Below are positions 7,732 to 16,538 of a DNA stretch of 64,000 nucleotides, piece after piece. This DNA comes from CAYHPR01 sp964358895. GTDB taxonomy: Archaea > Micrarchaeota > Micrarchaeia > CABMEP01. The notes beneath the pieces were generated by a model. That model had not been told where the DNA came from. It made no database searches and saw only the letters and a program-made list of their open reading frames with translations. The stretch spans positions 57,276 to 121,275 of the forward strand of contig CAYHPR010000001.1 in assembly GCA_964358895.1 (NCBI GenBank). The letters run 5' to 3'. Within the stretch, counting starts at the first letter, position 1, and each line of letters begins with the position of its first letter. The position numbers and the translations under genes were made by a program.

Positions 7732-8343
7732 ATGGGTTCCTCCGATTCTTTCATTTGCACAAAATGCAATAAGTGCTGTGAAAATTCTTACAATCTAGCA
7801 CTTTTCGAGTGGGAAGTTGAAAGACTAAAGAAAATGGATAACAATGCAGATATAAGACCAGCAATAATAGGGAAGATTGGAGAAACAGAAGTAGTATTGC
7901 AGTGGGGCATGAAAGACATTGGGAAGGGGCATTGCCGTTTTCTTAGAAAGGACGGTTGTTCGATCTACAAGGATAGGCCGCTTGTTTGCCAAGCGTTTCC
8001 TTTGACTAAGTCCGGGCTGCTTAAGAATGACCAAGAAAAGATTATTGATAAAGAATGTCCAGAAATAATAATTCCTTTTGAAACCGTTCAACAGCTAAAA
8101 AAAGAGGAATATCGAAAAAGAATGGAATCAGTTTACAATGAAACATTTAAGTCAGCAATCCGTCTTGATGCTGCACGATCTTGGATCTCTGACCTCTACC
8201 AGTTTACAGCCAGAAAGATTAAGACAAATAAAAAAGTAGCCACAAAAGAGAGAATTGGACTTCTTGAATTTGTAAAAAGAGAAAGATTGATGACAGATAA
8301 AGAAATCGAATACGAAATAAACCAATTGAACACTCTAAAATAG
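7732..8343 (+). CDS. YkgJ-family cysteine-cluster protein
   Basis: Metal-binding protein of the CxxCxxCC (YkgJ/Fe-S oxidoreductase-like) family, 203 residues. CTKCNKCC occurs at residues 9-16, and the partner motif CRFLRKDGCSIYKDRPLVCQAFP follows near residue 70: C, then CxIYxxRPxxC, then FP. This eight-cysteine pattern is thought to bind zinc or an iron-sulfur cluster. The C-terminal third is helical and charged with no recognised domain. It starts divergently from the hypothetical gene at 7420-7698, with only 33 bases between the two start codons. Function of the family remains loosely defined. Confidence 0.85.
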   Translation: MGSSDSFICTKCNKCCENSYNLALFEWEVERLKKMDNNADIRPAIIGKIGETEVVLQWGMKDIGKGHCRFLRKDGCSIYKDRPLVCQAFPLTKSGLLKNDQEKIIDKECPEIIIPFETVQQLKKEEYRKRMESVYNETFKSAIRLDAARSWISDLYQFTARKIKTNKKVATKERIGLLEFVKRERLMTDKEIEYEINQLNTLK

Positions 8344-8413
8344 TTATAGAACTCGGTCCTTTCTGACAGATTTTTAAATACTATAAATAAAACCACTACG
8401 GAGAGGTGTATAC

Positions 8414-8836
8414 ATGATACCGAGCGTTAGTATAAATTTAATAGCAGTAGTAGCTGCTACAATAGTAAGTATGGTTATCGGAATGGTCTGGTATTCCCCA
8501 GCTGTTTTCGGCAATCAATGGATGAAATTAGTAGGAATGGAAAAGAAAAAAGTGAAAGAAGCAGATATGAAGAAAGAAATGATGAAGGGAATGCCGATGC
8601 AAGTTGCGGCAACATTAGTCATGACTTATTTCTTGGCCGTTTTCGTTGCATACGCACAAGCAAAGAATATTGTTGATGGAGCTATTGTAGGAATTATGGT
8701 TTGGGTTGGATTTGTTGGAACGACCGCTTCTGGAGATTATCTTTGGGGAGGTAAACCAAAACAACTCTTCTGGATAAACAATGGATTGCATCTAGTAACT
8801 CTAGCAGTTTCTGGAGCAATACTGGCAACTATGTAA
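8414..8836 (+). CDS. DUF1761 family membrane protein
   Basis: A 140-residue membrane protein. It has four hydrophobic segments, a conserved GMVWYSPAVFGNQWMKLVG near residue 25 and a GDYLWGGKPKQLFWINNGLHL motif near the C-terminus, which together define DUF1761. Biochemical role is unknown. The start is well supported: GAGAGGTG lies eight bases before the ATG, and a TATA-like TTTTTAAATAC is at 8370-8380. A long thymidine-rich tract directly after the stop is a probable terminator. Confidence 0.85.
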   Translation: MIPSVSINLIAVVAATIVSMVIGMVWYSPAVFGNQWMKLVGMEKKKVKEADMKKEMMKGMPMQVAATLVMTYFLAVFVAYAQAKNIVDGAIVGIMVWVGFVGTTASGDYLWGGKPKQLFWINNGLHLVTLAVSGAILATM

Positions 8837-8884
8837 TTTCTTTTTTTTCTTTTTTTATTTTTTTTTCTTTTTTAAATTTTTTAT
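8837..8884 (+). terminator. Poly-T transcription terminator
   Basis: Directly after the DUF1761 stop the plus strand has several runs of six to nine T, interrupted only by single C or A bases. Archaeal RNA polymerase ends transcription at such T-tracts without needing a hairpin. The next gene is on the opposite strand, so this separates two convergent units. Confidence 0.7.
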
Positions 8885-8894
8885 TTACTCTATT

Positions 8895-9284
8895 TTATTT
8901 CTCTAACATTTTTTTCATGGGCTTCCAATAATAATCAATCCAACCCTGAGCAATGTCACTGTAAAATTCGCTAGGAATCCCAGTTTGCTTAAAAACAAGC
9001 TTTGTTCCTTCCTTAACTTTTTTCAACAAAAATGTAACTTTAGAATAATCCTCCTCAGGCCAGTCGGCAGCACGCCAAGATTGGACGATCTTTTTATCTT
9101 TTACAAGAACGAGGTTTTTCCCTTCAGCGTATTCTCCAAAAACAGTAAACGTTCCCCCTACTTTCCTACTGATAACTGCTTTATCTCCAGTGAAAGCAGC
9201 ATGCTTCTTTGAATCCATCAGTGCTCCGTATACGTCATGAGGACTTGCCTTGAGGATAACGGATTGCCTGATTGATTTTGCCAT
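8895..9284 (-). CDS. AHSA1/SRPBCC (START-like) domain protein
   Basis: A 129-residue protein of the activator-of-Hsp90-ATPase-like SRPBCC fold, a hydrophobic-pocket ligand-binding domain. Visible blocks are ASPHDVYGALMDSKKHAAFTG, GGTFTVFGEYAEGKNLVLVKDKKIVQSWRAADWPEEDYSKVTF, and the C-terminal helix GWIDYYWKPMKKML, in the order found in this family. The ligand cannot be told from sequence. It is immediately upstream (in coordinates) of tRNA-Lys on the same strand and convergent with DUF1761. Confidence 0.85.
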   Translation of the reverse strand: MAKSIRQSVILKASPHDVYGALMDSKKHAAFTGDKAVISRKVGGTFTVFGEYAEGKNLVLVKDKKIVQSWRAADWPEEDYSKVTFLLKKVKEGTKLVFKQTGIPSEFYSDIAQGWIDYYWKPMKKMLEK

Positions 9285-9302
9285 GAAATCACTGATCTTT
9301 AG

Positions 9303-9377
9303 CGGGCTCGGAGGGATTTGAACCCTCGACCTGTCGGTTAAAAGCCGAACGCTCTGGCCAAGCTGAGCTACGAGCCC
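9303..9377 (-). tRNA. tRNA-Lys (UUU anticodon)
   Basis: On the minus strand a full cloverleaf can be drawn: acceptor GGGCTCG (9371-9377) with CGAGCCC (9304-9310), D-arm, anticodon stem TCGG/CCGA around the loop CTTTTAA (anticodon TTT), and a GAGGG/CCCTC T-arm with TTCAAAT. The discriminator base is G at 9303. There is no intron, and CCA is not encoded. It is the only intronless tRNA of the four in this window. Confidence 0.95.
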
Positions 9378-9387
9378 TATATTACAA

Positions 9388-9957
9388 TTATTTCTTTTGC
9401 GCAGATAATCTTAATATTGCTTCTAAAACTGATGAGATCTCTTTAACTCCTTCTTCATCAGTAAAATGTCCTTTATTATGTTCAATAATTGTTTTAGCGC
9501 CTAATTTTGTCTCAAATATTTCTTTATTCTTTTTTAACTGGACAAATGGATCATTATCAGAAAATATAGCAAAAAACTTGCCTTTAATTCTATCAAAATT
9601 TATTGAAGTTTTAATCCAAGGTTTTGCGATTGTCTTTTCTTCGTCTGTTTCAAGTCCCTTTAGTGTAAACCATCCAGATACAAATACAGCTCCTCCGATT
9701 TTCTTGCCTGAATTTTCTAGATATCTAAGTATTGCTTGGCAGCCGATGCTGTGACCAACAAAATATGTGTCTTTATCGGCAGTTGAAGTAATTTTGGATA
9801 GATATGACACCCACTTTTCAATTACCGGCTCGGAAGAATTTGGCATTTTTGGAATCGTAACTTTAAAACCTCTTTTCTCCAATTCTTTTTTAAGCCAGGG
9901 ATACCAATCATCCTTTGGAGACCCGTCCCACCTATGAACTATGATCACTCTTTTCAT
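9388..9957 (-). CDS. RBBP9/YdeN-type alpha/beta hydrolase
   Basis: Serine hydrolase-fold protein, 189 residues. GHSIG near residue 68 is the nucleophile elbow; FSDNDPFV near residue 140 supplies the acid Asp; NKGHF near residue 167 supplies the His. The N-terminal MKRVIIVHRWDGSPKDDWYPWLKKEL is typical of the RBBP9/YdeN group (HGWxGSP...WxPWL). Family members have esterase activity with unclear natural substrates. The gene lies between tRNA-Lys and metG on the same strand. Confidence 0.88.
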   Translation of the reverse strand: MKRVIIVHRWDGSPKDDWYPWLKKELEKRGFKVTIPKMPNSSEPVIEKWVSYLSKITSTADKDTYFVGHSIGCQAILRYLENSGKKIGGAVFVSGWFTLKGLETDEEKTIAKPWIKTSINFDRIKGKFFAIFSDNDPFVQLKKNKEIFETKLGAKTIIEHNKGHFTDEEGVKEISSVLEAILRLSAQKK

Positions 9958-10026
9958 TTAACATCACATTTTACTGTTCACTTAAAATTTATTATTAACA
10001 GAATACAATAAGTGCAAATACCTCGA

Positions 10027-11496
10027 TCAATCTATTTTCTTAAACAACATCTCTGCTTTTATGTTTTGTCCTGCACTGAGAATTGGTTTTGCAACCTCTT
10101 TCCATTCAGAGTTTATTCCCAGATTGGCTAAAGCAGCACCGACTCTATTTGGCATAAATGGATAATAAAGCAATGAAAGTGTTCTCAAAAGATTGACAGA
10201 AACATTAAGCGTTGTGGCTGCCTTCTGCTTATCTTCCTTAATTGTTTTCCATGGCTCCTCGGATTGGAAGTAACGGTTTACTTCTGAGGTTAAGTCAACC
10301 ACTCTATTGAGTGCAGAGGTAAGTTCGAAATTTTGCATATCATTCTCGTAATTATTAACTGCCAGATCAGCTAATGAAAGGATCGCCGTATCCTTTTCCG
10401 TTATCATTGCTTGCGGAACTTTCGAATCAAAATTTTTATCAAGGAATGACGTAACACGGTAAAACAAGTTGCTGTAGTTTGCAACTATTTCGTTATTTAT
10501 CCTATCTTTCAATGATTTTTCTGAGAAGTCTCCATCAGAACCTAACGAAATTTCACGGAACATATAATAACGAATGGCATCAATGCCATATTTTGATGAA
10601 AGCTGAACAGGATCGATTGCGTTACCTAGGGACTTGCTTATCTTTTGTCCGTTAATTGTAAAGAAACCATGAACGAAAATTGATTTTGGAAGTGGATATC
10701 CGGCTGACATCAGCATTCCGATCCAAGTTATGCAATGGAACCTCGCAATATCCTTTCCAACTATGTGCAAATCTGCAGGCCAATATTTTTCTGGTGACAG
10801 ATAATTGATAAGTGCATCAAACCATACCCAGAACTTATGCTTGTTATCAAGTGGAAAATCAATACCCCATTTGAGATTCGGCCTGCTTATTGAGGTATCG
10901 CGAAGGCCTTCTTTTATGAAATTGATAATCTCATGTTTTTTACTCTCTGGCCTGATGAAGTCTTTATTTTCTTCTATATGTTTCAGAATCTGATCTTGAT
11001 ATTTTGAAAGTTTGAAGAAATAATTGTCTTCTTTCAGTTTTTGAAGCGGTTTTTGGTGGATAGGACATTTTCCGTCAATCACATCACGTTCAAGTTTGAA
11101 TTCTTCACATGCGTCACAGTAAAGTCCTTCATAACTGCCTTTGAAAATATCTCCTTTCTTGTTCACTTTATCGAAAAAAGATAGCACATTTTTCTTATGT
11201 CGTTCTTCAGTAGTCCTTATGAAATCATCATTTGTAATCCCAAGCCCTTTCCATACTTGCTTCCATTTCGTAGCCATATTGTCTGAATATTTAGAAATAT
11301 CTTTTTCGCCTGCAGCTTCAGCTGCTTGAGAAGTTTTGATTGAATTTTCATCAAGTCCTGTTAGAAAAAATGTATCTTCACCACGCATTCTATGCCAAAT
11401 AGCAAGAATATCTGCGATAGTTGTAGCATATGCGCTGCCTAAATGTGGTACGTCATTGATGTAATAGATAGGCGTTGTTACATAAAATTTTGACAC
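10027..11496 (-). CDS. metG: Methionyl-tRNA synthetase, bacterial type
   Basis: Charges tRNA-Met. The N-terminus YVTTPIYYINDVPHLGSAY holds the HIGH-equivalent HLGS at 18-21, and QKISKSLGN at about 284-292 is the KMSKS loop. One zinc knuckle is present (CDAC...CPIH, about residues 127-147), as in the short bacterial MetG2 group, whereas archaeal enzymes usually begin PYANGPLHIGHL and have longer connective domains. At 489 residues it lacks the C-terminal tRNA-binding domain. This points to replacement of the archaeal enzyme by a bacterial one. All catalytic motifs are intact, so it should be active. Confidence 0.95.
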   Translation of the reverse strand: MSKFYVTTPIYYINDVPHLGSAYATTIADILAIWHRMRGEDTFFLTGLDENSIKTSQAAEAAGEKDISKYSDNMATKWKQVWKGLGITNDDFIRTTEERHKKNVLSFFDKVNKKGDIFKGSYEGLYCDACEEFKLERDVIDGKCPIHQKPLQKLKEDNYFFKLSKYQDQILKHIEENKDFIRPESKKHEIINFIKEGLRDTSISRPNLKWGIDFPLDNKHKFWVWFDALINYLSPEKYWPADLHIVGKDIARFHCITWIGMLMSAGYPLPKSIFVHGFFTINGQKISKSLGNAIDPVQLSSKYGIDAIRYYMFREISLGSDGDFSEKSLKDRINNEIVANYSNLFYRVTSFLDKNFDSKVPQAMITEKDTAILSLADLAVNNYENDMQNFELTSALNRVVDLTSEVNRYFQSEEPWKTIKEDKQKAATTLNVSVNLLRTLSLLYYPFMPNRVGAALANLGINSEWKEVAKPILSAGQNIKAEMLFKKID

Positions 11497-11550
11497 AATA
11501 ATAGATAGAAGTGAAACTTAAAAAAGAGAGGTCCGATCGAAGTCTGAGGT

Positions 11551-11769
11551 TTAATTAGAAGAAACTGCATCTTCGCTCTGTTTTAATATCTGAGTAGAGA
11601 ACCCGTCCGTAGTTTTAACGTCCGCTTTCACATTATGCTTTTTTAATAACATAACTGGCCCTATATCGTCGAGTAAATGTTCGAATGAATTTCGAGTTGT
11701 TATGTCTAATTGTTCGGTACTTATACCACTTTGTCTTGTATTCTTCTTTTCGTTAATTTTTGTCACCAT
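11551..11769 (-). CDS. Small hypothetical protein
   Basis: A 72-residue hydrophilic protein with no family I recognise. The start is chosen at the ATG at 11767-11769 because GGGTGG, a good ribosome-binding site, lies five bases before it; the same GTG-GGT-GG context precedes the gene ending at 44877. The middle contains a predicted helix-strand segment SFEHLLDDIGPVMLLKKHNVKADV. It is divergent from mcm. Being short and unmatched, it could be spurious, but the ribosome-binding site argues for translation. Confidence 0.45.
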   Translation of the reverse strand: MVTKINEKKNTRQSGISTEQLDITTRNSFEHLLDDIGPVMLLKKHNVKADVKTTDGFSTQILKQSEDAVSSN

Positions 11770-11910
11770 GTTTCCACCCACACATACACATATTAATTTA
11801 CTATAACAAATTAAGATATAATAAAATATAAAAAATTATAAACGATAAAAATATAAAAAGCTTTATAATAACAATAACATAATCTGAATAGCAGAACAGG
11901 GAGGGTATAC

Positions 11911-13953
11911 GTGCCTACTTCTATTGACGCAGGGCCAATTATAGGTAAATTTGAGGAGTTCTTCGAAGAACGATACAAGAAAGAGTTAGCAGAGCTAAAA
12001 TCGAAGTATCCGACAGTTAAATCGTTTTATTTCTCGTATAAGAATCTTGAAAAATTCGATCCTGAACTTGCAGATGAACTGATGGTGCACCCAGATCAAG
12101 TGATACAAGCTGCACAATCAGCTCTGATAAGTCTTAGCGGTGAGGATGCTAAAAAATTTGAACCGCATGTTCGAATAAGCGACTTGCCTGAGAGTGGATT
12201 GCTTATACAGGATATCGGTGCCGCACAGATACAAAAACTTGTTCGAATCGAGGGAGTTGTAACGAAACGTGCAGAGGTAAGGCCACGTGTCAAGATCGCA
12301 GTTTACAAGTGCATGAAATGTGACTCGATATATAAGATTCCGATCGAGAAAGGGACATACCTGCCAGATGTATGTGAAAATTGCCATAAAAAAGCACTAG
12401 AACTCGATGAGGATGGATCATATTTTGTTAACCTGCAACGATGTGAAATGCAGGAACTACTGGAACGAGTTCGAGGTGGAACGCCGGCGTCTAATATCGA
12501 AATGATAATGGAAGACGACTTAGTAAACGTACTCATACCTGGAGACACAATTGAAGTTGCAGGAATTGTCAGAATCAGACCAATACCAAAAGCAAAAACT
12601 CAAGTTTATGCTAAATATCTTGATGTAATTTTCGTAAAAAATGTACAGCGTGAATTCGAAGAAGTGGAATTGAAAAAAGAGGATATTAAAACAATTCAAG
12701 ACTTAGCGAAACAGCCCGACGTAATGGAACAAATAATAAAAGCTATAGCTCCATCGATCTATGGACATAAAGAAGTTAAAGAAGGACTTGCATTGCAACT
12801 TTTTGGCGGAACTTCTGAAAAAACATTACCTGAAGGTGGACGGATCAGAAGTGATATTCACATTCTTCTTATCGGAGATCCGGGTTCGGCCAAAACTCGT
12901 ATGCTACAATACATGTCTGACCTTGCACCGAAATCAGTTTATGTAAGCGGTAAGTCAGTAACAGGTGCAGGATTAACTGCATCTGCAGAACGTGACGATC
13001 TTGGAGAGGGATGGACGCTCAAAGCAGGTGCTCTCGTCCTCGCATCGGGTGGCTTGGGTTGTATCGATGAATTCAGTCATATTGAAAAAGCTGAACAATC
13101 TGCATTGCTAGAAGTAATGGAATCGCAGTCAGTCAGCGTAGCAAAAGCAGGAATTGTTGCAAAATTCAAGGCAAGAACGTCTATTCTCGCGGCTGCAAAC
13201 CCAAAGTTTGGACGTTTTGATCCTAACCAGCTGCCTGCTGAACAATTTGACATACCTCCAACGCTGCTATCGAGATTTGATCTAATATTTCCAATTCGTG
13301 ACATTATGGACGAAGAAAAAGACAAGAGTCTTGCACAGTACGTACTCACAACACACAGAGATGCTGCACTCAAACAGACTCCGCAACAGGAAGAATACAA
13401 TGTTCTCAGCACAGAATTCCTCCGAAAATATATTGCTTATTCAAGAAAAATGGTAAAACCAGTTCTAAGCCAGGAAGCTTCTGAAAAAATTAAAGATTAT
13501 TACCTCCAGCTAAGAAAACTTGGACAAGCTCAAGGTGCTGTCGCAATAACGCCAAGACAAATTGAAGGCCTTATTCGATTAAGTGAAGCAAGTGCGAAAG
13601 CAAGACTCTCACCGCATGTTGAAATAACTGATGCTGAACGTGCAGTCAGACTAACTGACTTCGTGCTTAGACAAATTGCACTTGATAGAACAACAGGCAA
13701 GATTGATATTGATATAATTGCAACCGGCCAACCGAGGTCAAGGGCAGAGCAATATTATGACGTAGTAGGAATCATTCGTGACCTCACACGCCATTACGAC
13801 CAAGTCTCACGGGAAATGGTTATTGATGAGGCAAAAAAGCAGAATGGAATTGATGAGAGGATAGTTGTGAGATTCCTTGATGAAATGCTAAGGAAAGGAG
13901 AATTGTTTGAACCTAAACCTGGATTCCTTAAGTTTGTCCAGAGATCTGAATAA
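11911..13953 (+). CDS. mcm: Replicative helicase MCM
   Basis: Hexameric 3'-5' replicative DNA helicase, 680 residues. The N-terminal domain carries a zinc site CMKC...CENC (about residues 131-155). The AAA+ core has Walker A GDPGSAKT (about 321-328), Walker B GCIDEF (about 382), sensor 1 AAANPKFGRF, and the arginine-finger block LLSRFDLIF. A winged-helix domain ends the protein. The start is GTG at 11911, supported by GGAGGG seven bases upstream; a TATA-like AT-rich stretch is at 11848-11872. Length and motifs are complete, so this is likely the cell's sole MCM. Confidence 0.97.
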   Translation: MPTSIDAGPIIGKFEEFFEERYKKELAELKSKYPTVKSFYFSYKNLEKFDPELADELMVHPDQVIQAAQSALISLSGEDAKKFEPHVRISDLPESGLLIQDIGAAQIQKLVRIEGVVTKRAEVRPRVKIAVYKCMKCDSIYKIPIEKGTYLPDVCENCHKKALELDEDGSYFVNLQRCEMQELLERVRGGTPASNIEMIMEDDLVNVLIPGDTIEVAGIVRIRPIPKAKTQVYAKYLDVIFVKNVQREFEEVELKKEDIKTIQDLAKQPDVMEQIIKAIAPSIYGHKEVKEGLALQLFGGTSEKTLPEGGRIRSDIHILLIGDPGSAKTRMLQYMSDLAPKSVYVSGKSVTGAGLTASAERDDLGEGWTLKAGALVLASGGLGCIDEFSHIEKAEQSALLEVMESQSVSVAKAGIVAKFKARTSILAAANPKFGRFDPNQLPAEQFDIPPTLLSRFDLIFPIRDIMDEEKDKSLAQYVLTTHRDAALKQTPQQEEYNVLSTEFLRKYIAYSRKMVKPVLSQEASEKIKDYYLQLRKLGQAQGAVAITPRQIEGLIRLSEASAKARLSPHVEITDAERAVRLTDFVLRQIALDRTTGKIDIDIIATGQPRSRAEQYYDVVGIIRDLTRHYDQVSREMVIDEAKKQNGIDERIVVRFLDEMLRKGELFEPKPGFLKFVQRSE

Positions 13954-14022
13954 TCTGCTAAAGCCCGTTTTTCTCCTTTTTCGTTTTTAAATTCTTTTTA
14001 AATACATCTGCCTAATCATATC

Positions 14023-14919
14023 ATGGCAGAGATTAGACCAACGCATCAGATATTGATATTTTTCATTTTCGCCCAACTTCTGGCATTGATGGTTGGAAAA
14101 ATAATGATAGACAACGCTCAAGAGCCAGTGTTCAAAGCACTAAGTATTGCTCCTGAAGAAGCTGGAAGTGCATTCAATGTATTATATCTAATTGGTTCAG
14201 TTATCCTCGCAGCAATTTTTCTGATTATTATATTACTTTTGCCTATAAGAGATATACTAATAAGGCTCCTTGAATTCTTTTCCTCCACAGTATCTACCTT
14301 AATCGTATTTTTCGTAATCCTCTTCACTCTAAACATCCAAAGTGCCGAACTGATCGCACTCCTGCTAAGCCTTGCATTATACGCTGCAAAATCTGCATTT
14401 GCGCCATTTAGAAACATAGTAGCGGTTGTTGCTAGTGCAGGCGTTGGTGCACTTATCGGATTTTCGATAGATCCATTACCTACAATAGTTTTCGTTATGT
14501 TGATCGCCATATATGATGTAATAGCTGTTTGGTGGACAGGACACATGGTACAATTCGCTAAGAAGTTTGTATCAATGCAGACCACGTTTACTATAGGAGT
14601 GCAAGGCACGAAAGAAGTTGAAACAAAAAGAGCTGGAAAAACAGTCATTAAACGTGAACCATTACACTTAGAGTTAGGCACAGGAGACTTAGCAATTCCT
14701 GCTGCATTGATAGTAAGCGTTTACAAGATTGGAAGCTTTCTTTTTCCTGCTGCAAGTTTTATCGGTTCAATACTTGGACTTTATTATATCTTAAATAGGG
14801 CACAGACAGAAAAACGAGTTTTTCCTGCGATGCCATCTATTGCTATCGCAGCTATAATCTCTTTGCTTATCGCTTTTTTCCTAACTTATCTCTGGAACGC
14901 TCTAAACTTATATCAATAA
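14023..14919 (+). CDS. Presenilin/signal-peptide-peptidase-like intramembrane protease
   Basis: Polytopic membrane aspartyl protease of the archaeal presenilin-homologue family (A22), 298 residues. Catalytic pair: AIYDVIAV with Asp165 and LGTGDLAIP with Asp222 in the GxGD motif. PAMPSIAIAA near residue 270 corresponds to the conserved PAL region. About nine hydrophobic segments are visible, with a polar loop between the two active-site helices. It starts about 25 bases after a TTTTTAAAT TATA-like sequence, so the transcript is probably leaderless. It may cleave transmembrane peptides, such as leftover signal peptides. Confidence 0.9.
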   Translation: MAEIRPTHQILIFFIFAQLLALMVGKIMIDNAQEPVFKALSIAPEEAGSAFNVLYLIGSVILAAIFLIIILLLPIRDILIRLLEFFSSTVSTLIVFFVILFTLNIQSAELIALLLSLALYAAKSAFAPFRNIVAVVASAGVGALIGFSIDPLPTIVFVMLIAIYDVIAVWWTGHMVQFAKKFVSMQTTFTIGVQGTKEVETKRAGKTVIKREPLHLELGTGDLAIPAALIVSVYKIGSFLFPAASFIGSILGLYYILNRAQTEKRVFPAMPSIAIAAIISLLIAFFLTYLWNALNLYQ

Positions 14920-14959
14920 AACCCAGATAGCTAGCATTTAATAGGATTACCTCCGAAGT

Positions 14960-15385
14960 ATGATTAATAGTGATATCTTGGATTATGATGAAAATCTTAA
15001 TAGGGCATATAAAAATCTGCCAGAAAAAACTGCAAAAACAGAAAGATTCGAACTTCCTGCAGCTGAAGTGATTACACAAGGTAACAAAACATTAATCAAA
15101 AATTTTGATGTAATAACTAACAAGCTCAGGAGAGAACCTAAGCACATGGCAAAATATTTATTTAAGGAACTTGCCGTACCTGGGACTATTGAAGGAGGAA
15201 GACTGATTCTTAACAGCAAATTGCCAGAAAGGATGATTGTTGAAAAAATAAAAAATTATATCGAAATTTTTCTAACTTGCAAGCAGTGTAAGCTTCCAGA
15301 CACACGACTGACAGAAGTGGATAGAGGGATATACATGATGGTTTGTGAAGCATGTGGTGCACGTAGTGCTGTGCCTAAAGTATGA
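14960..15385 (+). CDS. eif2b: Translation initiation factor aIF2 beta
   Basis: Beta subunit of aIF2, 141 residues. The central alpha/beta domain includes NFDVITNKLRREPKHMAKYLFKELAVPG, followed by KNYIEIFLTCKQCKLPDTRL and CEACGARSAV, the C-terminal zinc ribbon with its two CxxC pairs. The length is standard for archaea. It heads a plus-strand translation cluster with aIF1A and Rio1. Confidence 0.96.
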   Translation: MINSDILDYDENLNRAYKNLPEKTAKTERFELPAAEVITQGNKTLIKNFDVITNKLRREPKHMAKYLFKELAVPGTIEGGRLILNSKLPERMIVEKIKNYIEIFLTCKQCKLPDTRLTEVDRGIYMMVCEACGARSAVPKV

Positions 15386-15456
15386 ATTGTAATATGTAAT
15401 AATCGATGGATAGAATTTGAGATGTGTTTGAGAGATAATTGAGGAGATGTGATTTT

Positions 15457-15759
15457 TTGGTTGAAGAAGAACAGCAGCAAACAAGAGTAAGAACTCCTAG
15501 AACTGGGGAGATAATGGGAATTGTAATCAGTAGAGCAGGTGGAAGTAGATTCATGGTTGTTTGTGCGGATAAAAAAGAAAGAATGTGTAGAGTTCCTGGC
15601 AAGATTAAGCATCAGATATGGGTAAAGGATAATGACATAGTGATAATTGTACCTTGGTCAATTGAAGGAGACAAACGTGGAGATATTATCTGGAGATACA
15701 CTCGAGTACAAAACGATTGGCTAAGAAGGAACGGTTATTTGAAAGATCTGCCAGTCTAA
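15457..15759 (+). CDS. eif1a: Translation initiation factor aIF1A
   Basis: OB-fold initiation factor that binds the ribosomal A site, about 100 residues. The hallmark blocks are TGEIMGIVISRAGGSRFMVVCADKKERMCRVPGKI and IWVKDNDIVIIVPWSIEGDKRGDIIWRYT. The in-frame TTG at 15439 would add an unlikely RRCDFL segment that overlaps a GAGGAG ribosome-binding site; that site sits correctly for the TTG at 15457, giving MVEEEQQQ, a normal acidic N-terminus. It precedes rio1 by 25 bases. Confidence 0.93.
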   Translation: MVEEEQQQTRVRTPRTGEIMGIVISRAGGSRFMVVCADKKERMCRVPGKIKHQIWVKDNDIVIIVPWSIEGDKRGDIIWRYTRVQNDWLRRNGYLKDLPV

Positions 15760-15784
15760 TAAATGATAAGTAAGTCGTGAAAAA

Positions 15785-16516
15785 GTGCTAATTGAAGAAA
15801 TAAGAAAACGAGTCAAGATTGAAAGAAAAATTGAAAGCCAAGTCCTCGATAGAGACGTATTCCTAACGCTAGGCTACCTAATGAATAAAAAATTGATTCA
15901 GACAGTTGATTTTCCAATCTCAAAAGGTAAAGAGGCATACGTCTTCAGAGCGACTGGTGGAGAAAATGCTGAAGACCATTTTCTAGCTCTAAAAATTTAC
16001 ATGATTGATACAAGTCCATTCAAACATATGTATGAATATATCCATGGAGACCCTAGATTCAGAGCAATCAAAAGAAATAAGCGTGACATTGTTTATGCAT
16101 GGACTAGAAAAGAATATAGAAATCTGAAGATCTGTGAAGTTGCCGGTATTCACGCGCCGTCTCCTTATTACTTTCAGAAAAATGTTCTTCTTATGTCGTT
16201 TATAGGAGATGAAGGCAGCCCTGCAAGACTTCTCAAGGAAGTCGGTCCACCAGATCCAAGGACAAATTTCAAACAACTGATTAGAGATATACGAAAACTC
16301 TATCACAATAATCTGATTCATGCAGATATTAGTGAATATAATTTGCTTGTCAAAGGAGATCTTCTCTATCTTATCGACATAGGCCAGGGAGTTGGAACGG
16401 AACATCCAATGGCAGAAAGTTTTCTTGATAGAGATATCCAGAACGTTCTTCGTTATTTCTCAAAATTTGGGATAAAAGATAATTTTGAGGATATAAAGAA
16501 AAAGATTATTTCTTAA
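15785..16516 (+). CDS. rio1: RIO1-family serine protein kinase
   Basis: Atypical kinase/ATPase needed for 30S subunit maturation, 243 residues. SKGKEAYVFRA is the phosphate-binding loop, LALKIYMIDTSPFK carries the ATP-binding Lys, HADISEYNLL is the catalytic loop with its Asp, and LYLIDIGQGV is the metal-binding DFG-equivalent. GPPDPRTNF and the flexible loop RDIVYAWTRKEYRNL are typical of Rio1. The start is GTG at 15785. In many archaea a KH-domain gene follows; here the next gene is a convergent hypothetical. Confidence 0.95.
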   Translation: MLIEEIRKRVKIERKIESQVLDRDVFLTLGYLMNKKLIQTVDFPISKGKEAYVFRATGGENAEDHFLALKIYMIDTSPFKHMYEYIHGDPRFRAIKRNKRDIVYAWTRKEYRNLKICEVAGIHAPSPYYFQKNVLLMSFIGDEGSPARLLKEVGPPDPRTNFKQLIRDIRKLYHNNLIHADISEYNLLVKGDLLYLIDIGQGVGTEHPMAESFLDRDIQNVLRYFSKFGIKDNFEDIKKKIIS

Positions 16517-16538
16517 AACCAATTTTTGTTATACAAAA

